Shown piece after piece: positions 18,316 through 28,479 of a stretch of 64,000 bases of DNA (the first letter of the stretch is position 1; each line of letters starts with the position of its first letter). The notes below the pieces were generated by a model, which was not told the DNA's origin, did no database searches, and worked only from the letters and a program-made list of their open reading frames with translations. This stretch comes from AP-15 sp963814865. GTDB taxonomy: Bacteria; Pseudomonadota; Alphaproteobacteria; ATCC43930; CGMCC-115725. The stretch covers positions 1 through 64,000 of the forward strand of contig CAWFEN010000003.1 in the NCBI GenBank assembly GCA_963814865.1. Direction: 5' to 3'. A program made the translations under genes and the position numbers.

Positions 18316-18420
18316 GTGGTGGAGGCGGGCGAATGGGACCCTGATCCTCATGATTCCGACCGGAAGAGTAGGGATGCTCTGGCGGCGCGCGGCTACTGGC
18401 AGGCGTTTCGGGCGGCTCGC
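18316..18420 (+). pseudogene. Fic-gene fragment
   Basis: A 35-codon block (AGEWDPDPHDSDRKSRDALA ... ARGYWQAFRAA) matches AGGWNPDRHDDDRESRDALA ... ARGYWQAFQAV of the Fic protein at 30033-31595, at both protein and DNA level. The match stops abruptly on both sides and no Fic catalytic motif is near. It is a scrap of a second Fic gene left just beside the integrase. Confidence 0.7.
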
Positions 18421-18469
18421 CCGCCGCGGCGCTACGTAGCTGGTCAGGGGAGGGAGAGCCTGATCGGCT

Positions 18470-18703
18470 CTATCCCGCAGCTGTCGGCTTCACCCTGATC
18501 GCGAACTGATGACAAGTCTCGACGATCCTTGCATTGACATGGGATTCGCCATCGAGAAAGCGGTGAAGCATTCGTAACGGGATTTCCTCCCCTTCATGCT
18601 TAAGTCTGTCGGCGAGGCCTGGTAGGCCTATATCGCTCTCCCGTATATACGTACGCAATATTTGGCGGATTTCGTCCTGTGTCATCTCGGAGGGGATCGA
18701 CAA
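18470..18703 (-). CDS. small hypothetical protein, possible DNA-binding helix
   Basis: I choose the TTG at 18703 because AAGGAGG lies 5 nt upstream; an ATG at 18727 opens the same frame but has no ribosome site. The product is about 77 residues (MSIPSEMTQDEIRQILRTYI...). The middle (GLPGLADRLKHEGEEIPLRM) has the spacing of an HTH with a serine/glycine turn, followed by LHRFLDGESHVNARIVETCH, similar to Xre-type fold ends. Function unknown; a small regulator is possible. Confidence 0.5.
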   Translation of the reverse strand: MSIPSEMTQDEIRQILRTYIRESDIGLPGLADRLKHEGEEIPLRMLHRFLDGESHVNARIVETCHQFAIRVKPTAAG

Positions 18704-18727
18704 GGGAGCCTCCTTTGGGTGTGGCAT

Positions 18728-19081
18728 TATGGTTAGGTATGGCTATGGCGAACACAGATTACAAATTTGAGGGCCAACGACCTCGCCACCCGCGCTCAAG
18801 CCTTCGCCAGCGCCGCGCACGCCCGTCAGTCCGTAGATAGGCCGGCGCGCCCTACTTGAGGGAATTCCTGATCGCAGAAAAGCTGATCAACCGTTGGCCG
18901 CGTTATTCAATCGAGGTTTGAGGAACGATGGAATTTGCCACAAACGCGCCACAGACCAAAACGGACCAGCTCGGACAATGGCGGATTTCTGCGGGTTACA
19001 GAGGACCGCGTTTTTGTGGCAAAAACTTGAGTAAAATTGTAGTTTTGTCAATTCCTAACCAGCTAACCTATTGAAAATAAA
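18728..19081. other. intergenic DNA left of the attachment site
   Basis: No ORF with a plausible start or composition is seen. The last approximately 100 bp become AT-rich as the tRNA remnant is approached. I find nothing else. Confidence 0.4.
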
Positions 19082-19131
19082 TGGCGTCCCCGAGAGGATT
19101 TGAACCTCCGGCCAACAGTTTAGGAAACTAT
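19082..19131 (-). other. 3' half of tRNA-Arg(CCU), probable att site
   Basis: On the minus strand 50 nt fold as tRNA positions 27-76: anticodon arm ATAGT / TTCCTAA / ACTGT (anticodon CCT), five-base variable region, T-arm GGAGG / TTCAAAT / CCTCT, 3' acceptor strand CGGGGAC, discriminator G and CCA. There is no D-arm or 5' acceptor strand upstream, so this is not a working tRNA. Such 3' halves are left at the far end of elements that integrate in a tRNA anticodon or T-loop; the nearby tyrosine recombinase is the likely agent. Confidence 0.8.
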
Positions 19132-19301
19132 TTTAGATCATTTATTATCAAATAGTTAGAAGCAAGCTGCCACATCTTTGCCACATGGGTGGCCCGAAAC
19201 TCATTGCGCTTGGATCAGCGTTAGCCGCTCGCGCGCGGGCTCGACGGTTTGCTGGCGCGCTTGGCGCTCCCGATCGGGTGCAACTGAGGGACGGAGGCGA
19301 A

Positions 19302-20838
19302 ATGGCGCACTGCGACGTTCTGATCATCGGTGCCGGTCCTACGGGCCTGGTGCTCGCGCTCTGGCTCACCAAGCTTGGGGTTAAGGTCCGCATCGTCGAC
19401 AAGACGGCGGAGCCCGGCACGACCTCGCGGGCCTTGGCGGTTCAGGCGCGGACGCTCGAACTCTACCGCCAGCTCGACCTTGCCGACGCCGTGGTCGAAC
19501 GTGGTCACAAGGTTCCCGCCGTCAATTTGTGGGTCAAGGGCGAACCGGCGGCGCGCTTGCCGTTCGAGAGGGTCGGCTCGGACCTGACGCCCTATCCGTT
19601 TCTGCAGATCTTCCCGCAGGACCAGCATGAGCGGCTGCTGATCGAGCGGCTTGGAGGCGCTCGGCGTCTCGATCGAGCGCCGGACCGAACTGGTGAGCTT
19701 CACGGATGAGGGCGAGCAAGTGATTGCCCGCCTTCGCGGGCCGGAGGGCCGGGAGGAATCCTGCGAGGCAAGCTATATCGCCGGCTGCGACGGCGCCCGC
19801 TCGATCGTGCGCGAGACGATCGGTGCAGGCTTTCCTGGCGGCACCTATCGGCAGGTCTTCTACGTCGCCGACGTTGAAGCTGCCGGCCCTGCGCTCGACG
19901 GCGAACTGCATGTCGACCTTGACGAGGCTGATTTCCTCGCGGTCTTTCCTCTGGCCGGGGAGGGTCGGGCGCGCCTGATCGGAACCGTGCGCGACGAGCG
20001 CGCCGATCACGCCGAAACGCTCAAGTTCGAAGACGTCAGCGGCCGGGCGATCGAGCACCTCAAGGTGGCCGTCCGGAAAGTGAACTGGTTTTCGACCTAT
20101 CATGTGCATCACCGGGTGGCGGAGCATTTCCGCAAGGGCCGCGCCTTCCTGCTCGGCGATGCGGCTCACATCCATAGCCCCGCCGGCGGCCAGGGGATGA
20201 ACACCGGGATCGGCGACGCGATCAATCTGGCCTGGAAGCTGGCGGCGGTGCTGGCCGGCCGTGCGCCCGACAAGCTGCTCGACAGCTACGAGGCGGAACG
20301 GATCGGCTTTGCTCGAAGGCTGGTCGCGACCACCGATCGCGTGTTCAGCTTCGCCACCGCCGAGGGCCGGATTGCCGATATCCTTCGTACGCGCGTTGCG
20401 CCGGTGCTGTTCCCTAGGGTCATCGCGTTCGAGGCGGCTCGGGAATACATCTTTCGGACGGTCTCGCAGATCACCCTCAATTACCGCGGCTGCCCGCTAA
20501 GCGCTGGCTCAGCCGGTCATGTCCATGGTGGCGATCGGTTGCCGTGGGTGCCGGTCGATGGAAAGGACAATTTCGAATCCCTAGCGTCGATGACCTGGCA
20601 GGTCCACGTTTATGGTTCGGCCCGCGCCGGGCTGGCGGCTTGGTGCGCCGATCACGATGTGCCGCTGCATGTCTTTGACTGGCGAACGGAACACGAGGCA
20701 GCCGGTCTGGCGCGTGACGCCATCTATTTGCTCCGACCGGACACCTATGTGGCGCTCGCCGACGCGTCCGGCGCGCCGGATGCCCTTGACCGCTATTGCG
20801 CGGACCGCGGGATTCGCCTTTTCACGGCGCCGCGATAA
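19302..20838 (+). CDS. FAD-dependent aromatic monooxygenase (PheA/MhpA type, one frame break)
   Basis: The start is the ATG at 19302 with GGAGG 4 nt upstream. The Rossmann FAD motif is VLIIGAGPTGLVLALWLTKLG; a DG motif is in GCDGARSIVRE (ribityl binding) and the GD motif in AFLLGDAAHIHSPAGGQGMN. The C-terminal thioredoxin-like tail (TYVALADASGAPDALDRYCA) is that of phenol/3-HPP hydroxylases. The frame shifts by +1 at about 19650 (an extra G in CTTGGAGG: LLIERL continues as EALGVSIERR). The joined product is about 510 residues. The substrate is not deducible. It stands alone, without ring-cleavage genes. Confidence 0.8.
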
Positions 20839-20964
20839 GCGCTGACGGTGGGTGCCGGCCGTGCTTTTTTCCGGTTTCCGCGATGGTGCGGGGTAATTCC
20901 GACACCCGGTCAACTATACGGACCGACCGGTTCTAAACTCGGGCCGATCGTAGGCGAGGTTTGC

Positions 20965-22452
20965 ATGGCGCGAACGGAGAAAGACAAGATGCTGGCCGGG
21001 GAGCTTTACAACGCCAGCGCACCCGAAATTCAAGCGGACCTGGCGGCGACACATACCTATCTCATTTTCTTGAAGATGGCGGATGAATACGCTAAACCTC
21101 CCTATAGTCGTCATGTTGGCATTCCTGCCCAATACAACTGGCAAAGCCTAAAATCCAAGCGTGGGGCGGAGCTCGAAGGCCATTACATCGAGCTATTGCG
21201 CACCTTGGGTACGCGCAAGGGGATGCTCGGCCAGATTTTCACCAAGGCCCAGAACAAGATTCAGGATCCGGCCAAACTCTATCGCCTGATCGATATGATC
21301 GACGAGACTGATTGGGTGGTACTTGGTGCGGACGTGAGGGGCGACATCTACGAGGGCCTTCTCGAAAAGAACGCGGAAGACACAAAATCTGGTGCTGGGC
21401 AGTACTTCACGCCTCGTGCACTCATCCGCGCCATGGTGGAATGCGTGAGACCCGAGCCGGGTAAGACCATCGCCGATCCGGCCTGTGGGACCGGCGGATT
21501 TTTCTTGGCCGCCTACGATTTCATCGCGCACCCTCACAATTACCAATTAGACGAGCGGCAGAAGGAGTTCCTTAAACGCAACGCTTTCCACGGCAATGAG
21601 ATCGTCGCGAATACAAGACGGCTCTGCCTTATGAATATGTTTCTGCACAATATTGGCGAGATCGATGGAGGAGTGCCGATTTCATCAAACGATTCCCTGG
21701 TTGCGCCGAGCCTTGCGTCCTACGATTACGTACTCGCCAACCCACCGTTCGGCAAGAAAAGCTCGATGAGTTTCACGAATGAGGAAGGGGAACAGGAAAA
21801 GGATGACCTCACCTATAACCGGCAGGATTTCTGGGCGACCACATCCAACAAGCAACTTAATTTCGTTCAGCACATCCGCACGATGCTCAAAACGACCGGA
21901 TGCGCCGCCGTTGTTGTCCCGGACAATGTCTTGTTCGAGGGCGGAGCCGGTGAGGCCGTCCGCCAAAAACTTCTGGAGAGTACGGAGCTCCACACCATTC
22001 TCCGGTTACCCACGGGAATCTTTTACGCTAACGGCGTAAAAGCGAACGTCCTCTTTTTCGATAACAGGCCAGCCAGCCCGAAGCCGTGGACCAAGGAGGT
22101 CTGGTACTACGACTACCGGACCAACGTGCACCACACGCTTAAGAAAAAGACAATGCGGTTCGAGGACCTGGCCGATTTTATCGCATGCTATCGGCCCGAG
22201 AACCGGCACAAACGGAAGTCGACCTGGCTCGCGGAAACGAACCCGGAAGGCCGTTGGCGTAAATACTCTTATGAAGAGTTGGTCGGCCGCGACAAAACTA
22301 GCCTCGATGTTTTTTGGCTGAAAAACGAGAGCTTTACCGATCTCGACAATCTGCCCGAGCCTGACGAGTTGGCGGAAGAGATCATTGAGAACCTGGAGGC
22401 GGGCCTTAACAGCTTCCGGGAGGTACTAGTTGGACTAAATAAAGTGGCATGA
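20965..22452 (+). CDS. hsdM: type I restriction HsdM-like DNA methyltransferase with swapped N-terminus
   Basis: A 495-residue protein, start at the ATG at 20965 (RBS GGCGAGG). From residue about 33 it is a classical HsdM: TYLIFLKMADEYAKPPY, ADVRGDIYEGLLEKNAEDTK, SGAGQYFTPRALI, SAM motif I DPACGTGGF and catalytic motif NPPF (ANPPFGKKS). N6-adenine methylation would be expected. The first about 30 residues (TEKDKMLAGELYNASAPEIQ) instead match the N-terminal domain of maltose O-acetyltransferases; the normal HsdM start helices are missing. No hsdS or hsdR follows; the next gene encodes a giant HNH-TPR protein. Confidence 0.85.
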   Translation: MARTEKDKMLAGELYNASAPEIQADLAATHTYLIFLKMADEYAKPPYSRHVGIPAQYNWQSLKSKRGAELEGHYIELLRTLGTRKGMLGQIFTKAQNKIQDPAKLYRLIDMIDETDWVVLGADVRGDIYEGLLEKNAEDTKSGAGQYFTPRALIRAMVECVRPEPGKTIADPACGTGGFFLAAYDFIAHPHNYQLDERQKEFLKRNAFHGNEIVANTRRLCLMNMFLHNIGEIDGGVPISSNDSLVAPSLASYDYVLANPPFGKKSSMSFTNEEGEQEKDDLTYNRQDFWATTSNKQLNFVQHIRTMLKTTGCAAVVVPDNVLFEGGAGEAVRQKLLESTELHTILRLPTGIFYANGVKANVLFFDNRPASPKPWTKEVWYYDYRTNVHHTLKKKTMRFEDLADFIACYRPENRHKRKSTWLAETNPEGRWRKYSYEELVGRDKTSLDVFWLKNESFTDLDNLPEPDELAEEIIENLEAGLNSFREVLVGLNKVA

Positions 22453-22651
22453 TTACTTCGCGCATTTTCACTAACCTCATCTGCCTAGAGTAGGATACCG
22501 TGTGATTTATGTCGCGACGCTGACATAGCCTGGATTTAGTGTGCTATCCTGCGGCCGAGTTCAGGATCGGGCAAACCCTAGTTCGCGTTGCGTCCGAAGT
22601 GACTGTAAACTTGTTTGGTAGAATTTTGCGGGGCCAGGCCAAGTCTTCGAG

Positions 22652-23053
22652 ATGAAAGCGCGTACTTATTCACCACATGCAATTAAGGTTCTGTTTGGAG
22701 CCTCGGGCAACCAATGCGCTTTTCCCGGATGTACCAATCCCATCATTGCTCCCGAAACACTCTTATCTGATGCCGCCGTGGTCGGGCAGATTTGCCACAT
22801 ATACGCGGCCTCGGACGACGGACCACGTGGCAAACCGGGGCTCACCGCCGCCGAGCGCAATTCGCCGGACAACCTCATTCTAATGTGTGGGTATCATCAT
22901 CCGCTGGTAGACATGCAATGGGAGACGTATCCGGCGGACCTTCTGAAAGCGTGGAAAAAGACGCACGAGGCTAAATTTCAACAAGGGACGGCCGAGGCCC
23001 TGAAGCTGCAAGAGTTCGATCCAGCAAATGGGCTTTCTGCGAACCCTTTCTGA
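22652..23053 (+). CDS. HNH-type nuclease domain, N-terminus of giant protein
   Basis: About 130 residues. The Cys/His pattern is that of an HNH zinc-finger nuclease: Cys22 and Cys27 in NQCAFPGCTNPI, His in QICHIYAASDDGP, an Asn in SPDNLILMC, then CGYHHPLVD. DNA cleavage is the family activity. The frame ends at 23053, but one base removed in the CCC at about 23043 joins it (ANLSDRQIEAEIRAI) to the TPR frame, so I read it as the first domain of a protein of about 2000 residues. There are about 200 bp of non-coding DNA between hsdM and this start, with TATGTC...GACATA dyads. Confidence 0.75.
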   Translation: MKARTYSPHAIKVLFGASGNQCAFPGCTNPIIAPETLLSDAAVVGQICHIYAASDDGPRGKPGLTAAERNSPDNLILMCGYHHPLVDMQWETYPADLLKAWKKTHEAKFQQGTAEALKLQEFDPANGLSANPF

Positions 23054-24563
23054 TCGGCAGATCGAGGCCGAAATCAGGGCGATTAGGCAGGGCCGATTTA
23101 TCAACGGTTACCCAGCCGGCCAGAAGGCCGCGGAGCTGGCCAAACGGATAGAGGGAACGGAACTGGCAGGTGGTTCAAGTGGGATTCGGGCAAAAGGCCT
23201 CGCCTGGTGTGCTCGTTTGCTCTGCCAGCCGCCGGAGACTTTGGAGCGCGCTCGCGAGCTGCTGAAACAATCAAAGGCATTCGCCGAAACCGACGAGGCG
23301 GGGCTTGCGGAAGCCTTCATTGTCGCCACCCAGGACAAGGACGCCGCACTAGCTTTGTTGGCTTCAATGAATACGCCCGCCGCGCGATCCGCGGCACTGC
23401 GCATCGTCACCAATGGCGAGCAAGCGGCGGGTGCGATTGCATGGGTCGAAACAGCAGGTCTGACGCTCGATTCATTCGATTCGGAGGGCAAGTTCTTTCA
23501 CATTGCGAACGAGCTGGCTGCGGAAAGATGGCAGGAAGCGGCAGATCACGCGGCGCAGGTATCCGACGTCGATATGACGGAGAGCCCTGCCCTTCATCAC
23601 ACCGTCGGCATGGCCTGCCTAATGCAGGCCGTGCCGATCGAGCTTCGCCCGAGCGTCCTGGCACAGATTCCCTTCGAGGTTGCTTCGTTTCCACTCGCCG
23701 CCGATCCAGAGGCCCTCGCCTTCCGCCGGCGGGCGATCAACGCATTTGAAGCGGTGTCTGCCTTCGCCCTGAAGGTAGGGGTCGCCGCCGCATCAAATCC
23801 TGCGTCCGATTTTGCACTCTGGCTGAAGCTCCGGGACCCGCAGGCTCATGACGAGGGTATGGAAGAGCTGCGTGAGAGTATGCGTGACCCGGACCAGTCT
23901 CTCCGCAGATTGTTCTTCGCGCTGCCATTCGGGCTCAAAATGGATCTGGCCACGGTTGAAAAAGAAATAGACCGCCGGGTTGCCTTATCCGGCAGAGGAA
24001 CGGTGGATGAGGCATTCGCGCGTTTCGCGCTTGCCTTCACCCAAGGGAATCCCAAGGGAACGGCCGAGTACATCGCCCGGCATCGCGACCAGCTGTATGA
24101 GCATTTGCAGAAGAGCGGCATCCAGACGATCGAGATAGAAATGCTGGCGCGGGCCGGTCAACTCGACACCGCGAAGGAAAGGCTGGCCGAAGCCCTTGCC
24201 GATGGACTGGGCGGAAACGAGCAACAGCATCTGAGCAGAATAATTGCAGAGGCCGAGGGCGCCGATCCCGCAGCAGAGCGGAAGAGGCAATACGAGAAAA
24301 CGGGCCGCCTAAACGACCTCGTGAACCTTGTTGTCCTGTTGCAGGAGCAAGAGTCCTGGCAGGAGCTCTTACCGTTCGCTGAGCGGCTCTTTGGTATAAT
24401 CCACGCCCTCGAAGACGCCTTTCGGGTGGCTAAGGTATTGAATGAGACGGAACAGTATGACAAGTTGCTTCAATTTCTCCAGCAAAATTCAGCTCTCGTC
24501 GAGCAAGCTGCGGGAACTCAAGACGATGCTGGCCTGGTCGTTCTACCGCCACGGCCGATTTGA
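23028..24563 (+). CDS. helical (TPR-like) second segment of giant protein
   Basis: A 511-residue frame, in the +1 frame relative to the HNH segment. It is almost entirely alpha-helical with TPR-like pairs (ERARELLKQSKAFAETDEAG, LDTAKERLAEALADGLGGNE, EDAFRVAKVLNETEQYDKLL). No catalytic motif is visible. The last approximately 20 residues are probably out of frame; a net +1 shift near 24500 continues into KLRELKTMLAWSFYRHG. TPR arrays of this sort typically sense or scaffold partners in defence and regulatory proteins. Confidence 0.65.
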   Translation: MGFLRTLSDRQIEAEIRAIRQGRFINGYPAGQKAAELAKRIEGTELAGGSSGIRAKGLAWCARLLCQPPETLERARELLKQSKAFAETDEAGLAEAFIVATQDKDAALALLASMNTPAARSAALRIVTNGEQAAGAIAWVETAGLTLDSFDSEGKFFHIANELAAERWQEAADHAAQVSDVDMTESPALHHTVGMACLMQAVPIELRPSVLAQIPFEVASFPLAADPEALAFRRRAINAFEAVSAFALKVGVAAASNPASDFALWLKLRDPQAHDEGMEELRESMRDPDQSLRRLFFALPFGLKMDLATVEKEIDRRVALSGRGTVDEAFARFALAFTQGNPKGTAEYIARHRDQLYEHLQKSGIQTIEIEMLARAGQLDTAKERLAEALADGLGGNEQQHLSRIIAEAEGADPAAERKRQYEKTGRLNDLVNLVVLLQEQESWQELLPFAERLFGIIHALEDAFRVAKVLNETEQYDKLLQFLQQNSALVEQAAGTQDDAGLVVLPPRPI

Positions 24564-27330
24564 CGAGGCATACTCCCTGCTTCGGGAGTTGGCCGCTACC
24601 CGGGACGATGCCAACGACCGCGCGTTGCGGGTGAACTTGGCCATCGCGTCCGGCAAATGGGACGAATTAGTCCAGCACAGCATGAGCGAGTGGAACAAGC
24701 GCGACGACCGGACCGCCGCTGAATTGCTGATGGCAGCGCACATCGCACAGGCGGTCGGCGGTCCTCATGCCAAAGAACTGGCGCTGGCCGCTGCCGAGAA
24801 GGCGCCGGCGGACGTGGACATCTTGATGGGCGCCTACATGCAGGCAACCAGGGCTGGTTGGGAGCGGGAAGGCGTCGCCGGCGGATGGCTGCAACGCACC
24901 GCCGCACTCTCCGGGGAGGACGGGCCGCTACAGTCTATGACTATGAAGGAGCTGTTTGATCGGAAGCCGGAGTGGGACAGGCGCGCGACATCCGTATGGG
25001 AGCTCTTGAATGAAGGAAAAGTGCCGATGTTCGGCGCGGCACATCTCCTGCACCGCTCGCTTATCGACTTCACACTCTTGCAGCCGTTGGCAAATTTGCT
25101 GGAAAGCGATGTGCGTCGGCGTGGTATCGTCTACGCCTTCAGTGGCGCGCGACCTGCGGCTATCCCGCCTGGGGTCACAACGGTCGCTCTCGACCTGACG
25201 GCGATCTTTACCTTGGCGCTCCTGGGGTTGCTGCCCGCCGCAATCGGCGCCTACGAACGAGTCGCGATACCGCATTCAACGTTAGGCTGGCTGTTCCAGG
25301 AGCGCCAAAGAGCGACCTTCCACCAACCGAGCCGCATCAAGGAAGCGCACGATCTCAAGCGGCTCGTCGCCGAAGGCAGCTTGAAGGTACTACCGTCGCA
25401 ACCACTCTCCGATCTGAGCCTTGCAAAAGAAGCGGGTCTTGAGCTGGCGTTCCTCCTGTCCGCCGCAGCGAAGGCAAAGGCATCAGACGGCATCGCAAGA
25501 TATGTCGTTCGATCCGCGCCTGTGCATCGCGTCAATTCGTTGATGGAGGAGGAGGCCGATCTCTCCGCACACAGCGAGTATCTGTGCAGCTGCGAGTCAC
25601 TCGTGGAGAAGCTGCGCGCCAAGGGCGTTTTGACATTTGAAGAAGAACAGCGTGCCCTGGCCTTTCTAAAACTTCACGAGCGGCGTTGGGCGTCTGAGCC
25701 CAAAATTGCCGATGGCGCCGAAATTTATCTCGACAATCTGGCCACGACCTATCTTCAGACGGTCGGAGTGCTCGCTAAGCTCAAGGCTGCGGGCCTTGTT
25801 GCGTACATAACGGAAGATGAGGACAACAACGCAAATCGGCTAATCACGTACGAGAATCTGTCGGATCAGCAGCTGGGTTTGATCGAGCTGATCCGTAAGA
25901 CGTTGTCGGATGGTCTCGCCTCGGGTCGGACAAGAGCAGTTAAATCACCTCCCATCGGCGATGAGAAAATCCTGGGATCGCATCCGACGTTCACCGTCCT
26001 CGGAATTGAAGACGCGGTTGACGCGGTGGTCATCGATGACCGGTTTGTCAATCAGCACGCCTTCATGGAGGCCAATAACCGCAGGACCCCCATTCTGTCG
26101 ACTCTCGATTTGCTGGAGGACCTCGCGGGCAAAGGCGCGATCTCCGAACAAAACGTGCACGCGCATCGGACCTTTCTGCGCCGGGCGGGTTTCCAGTTCA
26201 TTCCGATCACCGAAGAAGAGCTTCTCCACCACCTGGCCGATGCCCCCCTGAACGACAGCGAGATCGTCGAGACCGCCGAGTTGCGCGCCATCCGAGAGTC
26301 GCTGCTGATGGCCCGCATGCGCAAAATTCTTCAAATCCCCGCTGAGACGGCCTGGCTGCACAAGAGTATGCGCTCGGTTATTCAGACGATCAGGGGGCTT
26401 TGGAAACAGGGAGCCGACCTGGACGAAGCTGCGGTCCGGGCGGAGTGGCTTCTCGGGCTGCTCGATGTTCGCGGCTGGGCTCCATCGGCAGGGCCGGGCA
26501 ACGAGCGCAACTTCGCCCTGTTTGCGCACGCCGCGCATATTCAGTCCCTGATGTCACCGCCGGACGACGTCCCGGACAATATTCGGGACGCGTATTACGA
26601 TTGGATCAATCGCAGGCTCCTCCAGGGTCTGCGCGATAGCGAACCGGAAGCTTTTGGGTGGATCGTCGACCGGGCGCGCGAATTGATCGTACACGCCGCA
26701 GAGACGACTGTGCGTCAGTTGGAGGAACTCCTGATGTCGCGGGAGGAGTACATGCGCGCCTCCGTCGCCATCGCGGCGAGCCGGCTTTTCCCGACCACCA
26801 TCCGCGACGCCGTTATCTCGGACGTGAAATTTACGCAAGCGTTCGGGCTTAAGGCGGACGCGATTATTCGTTTAGGACTCGACGACCTGACTTTTCAACG
26901 CTCGGCGTTGTTCGACGCCATCAGGCAGGCCTTCGATCCGAGGCACTTACCGGTCCCCGTCGACAATACGCACGGTGAGGCCTGGGAGATCCGCGTGCTA
27001 TCTGACAACTCGCCGGTTCAGATCACCCTTGAGCGGGGAACAACACGGTTCCTGGTCAGTCACTTTGGCTTGTTATGCCCCGACAAGGGTATTCGCCTCG
27101 CCACGCTGCTCAACGAGGCGGACAATGTTTGCCTTACATCCGAGCATATTACTCCCTGGAAGGAGCTGCTCGAGAAACGGGCACCAACGGATGATGAAGT
27201 TGTCCTCATTCAGGAGGAGCTTAAAGACACGCCGGTCGCGGTTGCGAGTATTATTCGTGAAAACCTCGCTGCTGGTTCGGTCTCATTGGACGTATGGGTT
27301 CCGAGATCGCCCCGGTACTACCAGCGGCTA
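24442..27330 (+). CDS. TPR plus PIN-like third segment of giant protein
   Basis: About 960 residues up to the IS630 insertion. TPRs continue first (RFDEAYSLLRELAATRDDAN). Then comes a segment with PIN-like features: TVALDLTAIFTLALLGLLPA and ERVAIPHSTLGWLFQERQRA, and about 250 residues on DAVVIDDRFVNQHAF, TPILSTLDLLEDLAGKG and RRAGFQFIPITEEELLHHL, with the acidic residues expected of a PIN-type metal site. I infer a PIN-like nuclease or pseudo-nuclease core embedded in helices. The gene is cut in codon CTA by the IS at 27330. Confidence 0.65.
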
Positions 27331-28476
27331 GTGGATAGCACCTGACGGAAGAGTCCGGAAACCGGTTGTCCGGTGGGGTCTGCGGTGCGATGATGCGGCA
27401 TGCGCAAGGGGATCAGCATCGAGGTTACGGCGGCGGATCGGGGGCGCTTGCAGTCGATCGTCCGGGATCGCAACAGCCCGCAGAAACACGTGTGGCGGGC
27501 GCGGATCGTGCTGCTGAGCAGCGACGGGCTCGGCACCATGGCGATCATGCGCGCGGTCGCTAAGGGCAAGACCGTGGTCTGGCGCTGGCAGCAGCGCTTT
27601 ATGGCGGAGGGGGTGGCGGGGCTGACCCGCGACAAGACCCGGCCCTCGCGCATCGCACCGCTGCCTGCCGAAACGGTCGACAGGGTGATTGAATTGACCA
27701 ATCAGGCGCCGCCGCATCAGGCGACCCACTGGACCGCGCCGGCGATGGCCAGGGCGGTCGGGATCAGCCCGTCCTCGGTGCGCCGGATCTGGGCCGGGCA
27801 GGGTTTGCAGCCGCATCGGGTGCGCGCCTTCAAGCTCTCCAACGACCCCAAATTCGCCGACAAGCTCAAGGAGGTGGTCGGGCTCTATATCGACCCGCCC
27901 GCCCATGCGGTGGTGCTCAGCATTGACGAGAAATCGCAGATCCAGGCGCTCGACCGCACCCAGCCGGGTCTGCCGATGAAAAAGGGGCGCTGCGCGACCA
28001 TGACCCACGACTACAAGCGCCATGGCACCACCACCCTGTTCGCCGCCCTCGACATCCTCGAAGGCAAGGTCATCGGCCGCTGCATGCAACGCCACCGGCA
28101 TCAGGAATTCATCCGCTTTCTCAACGCCGTCGAGCGCGAGGTGGCGGCCGACACGGCGGTCCATGTGGTGCTCGACAACTACGCCACCCACAAGCACCCC
28201 AGGGTGAAGGCTTGGCTGCGGCGGCATGCGCGCTTCACCTTTCACTTCACCCCGACCTCGTGCTCCTGGGCCAATGCCGTCGAAGGCTGGTTTGCCAAGC
28301 TCACCCGGCAACGCCTCAAACGCGGCGTCTTCACCTCGATCGTCGAGCTGCAGACCGCGATCAACCGTTTCATCGCCGACGCCAACGCCAAACCCAAGCC
28401 GTTCGTGTGGACCAAATCTGCCGACGCCATCCTCGCCGCCGTCGATCGTGGGAGACAAGCGTTAGAAGCCATCCAC
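27331..28476 (+). mobile_element. IS630-family insertion sequence (1146 bp)
   Basis: It is bounded by TA at 27329-27330 and TA at 28477-28478, the standard IS630/mariner target duplication. The ends are short inverted repeats GTGGATAGC / GTGGATGGC. It encodes one transposase. Removing the element and one TA restores CGG-CTA-GTG-GGT in the host gene frame. Confidence 0.9.
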
Positions 28477-28479
28477 TAG
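27400..28479 (+). CDS. IS630-family transposase
   Basis: A 359-residue DDE transposase. An N-terminal HTH region (MAIMRAVAKGKTVVWRWQQR) is followed by a second HTH (AMARAVGISPSSVRRIW). The catalytic triad is visible: Asp in VLSIDEKSQIQ, Asp in VVLDNYATHKHP and Glu in NAVEGWFAKLTRQ. The stop TAG is completed by the duplicated target TA plus the next host base. It looks intact. Confidence 0.93.
   Translation: MRKGISIEVTAADRGRLQSIVRDRNSPQKHVWRARIVLLSSDGLGTMAIMRAVAKGKTVVWRWQQRFMAEGVAGLTRDKTRPSRIAPLPAETVDRVIELTNQAPPHQATHWTAPAMARAVGISPSSVRRIWAGQGLQPHRVRAFKLSNDPKFADKLKEVVGLYIDPPAHAVVLSIDEKSQIQALDRTQPGLPMKKGRCATMTHDYKRHGTTTLFAALDILEGKVIGRCMQRHRHQEFIRFLNAVEREVAADTAVHVVLDNYATHKHPRVKAWLRRHARFTFHFTPTSCSWANAVEGWFAKLTRQRLKRGVFTSIVELQTAINRFIADANAKPKPFVWTKSADAILAAVDRGRQALEAIH

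Noticed and set aside
19082..19131. Functional tRNA gene
   Set aside because: Only positions 27-76 are present; D-arm and 5' acceptor strand are missing upstream.
20965..22652. Complete type I restriction-modification system
   Set aside because: Only HsdM is present; no specificity subunit with target-recognition domains and no HsdR helicase were found on either side.
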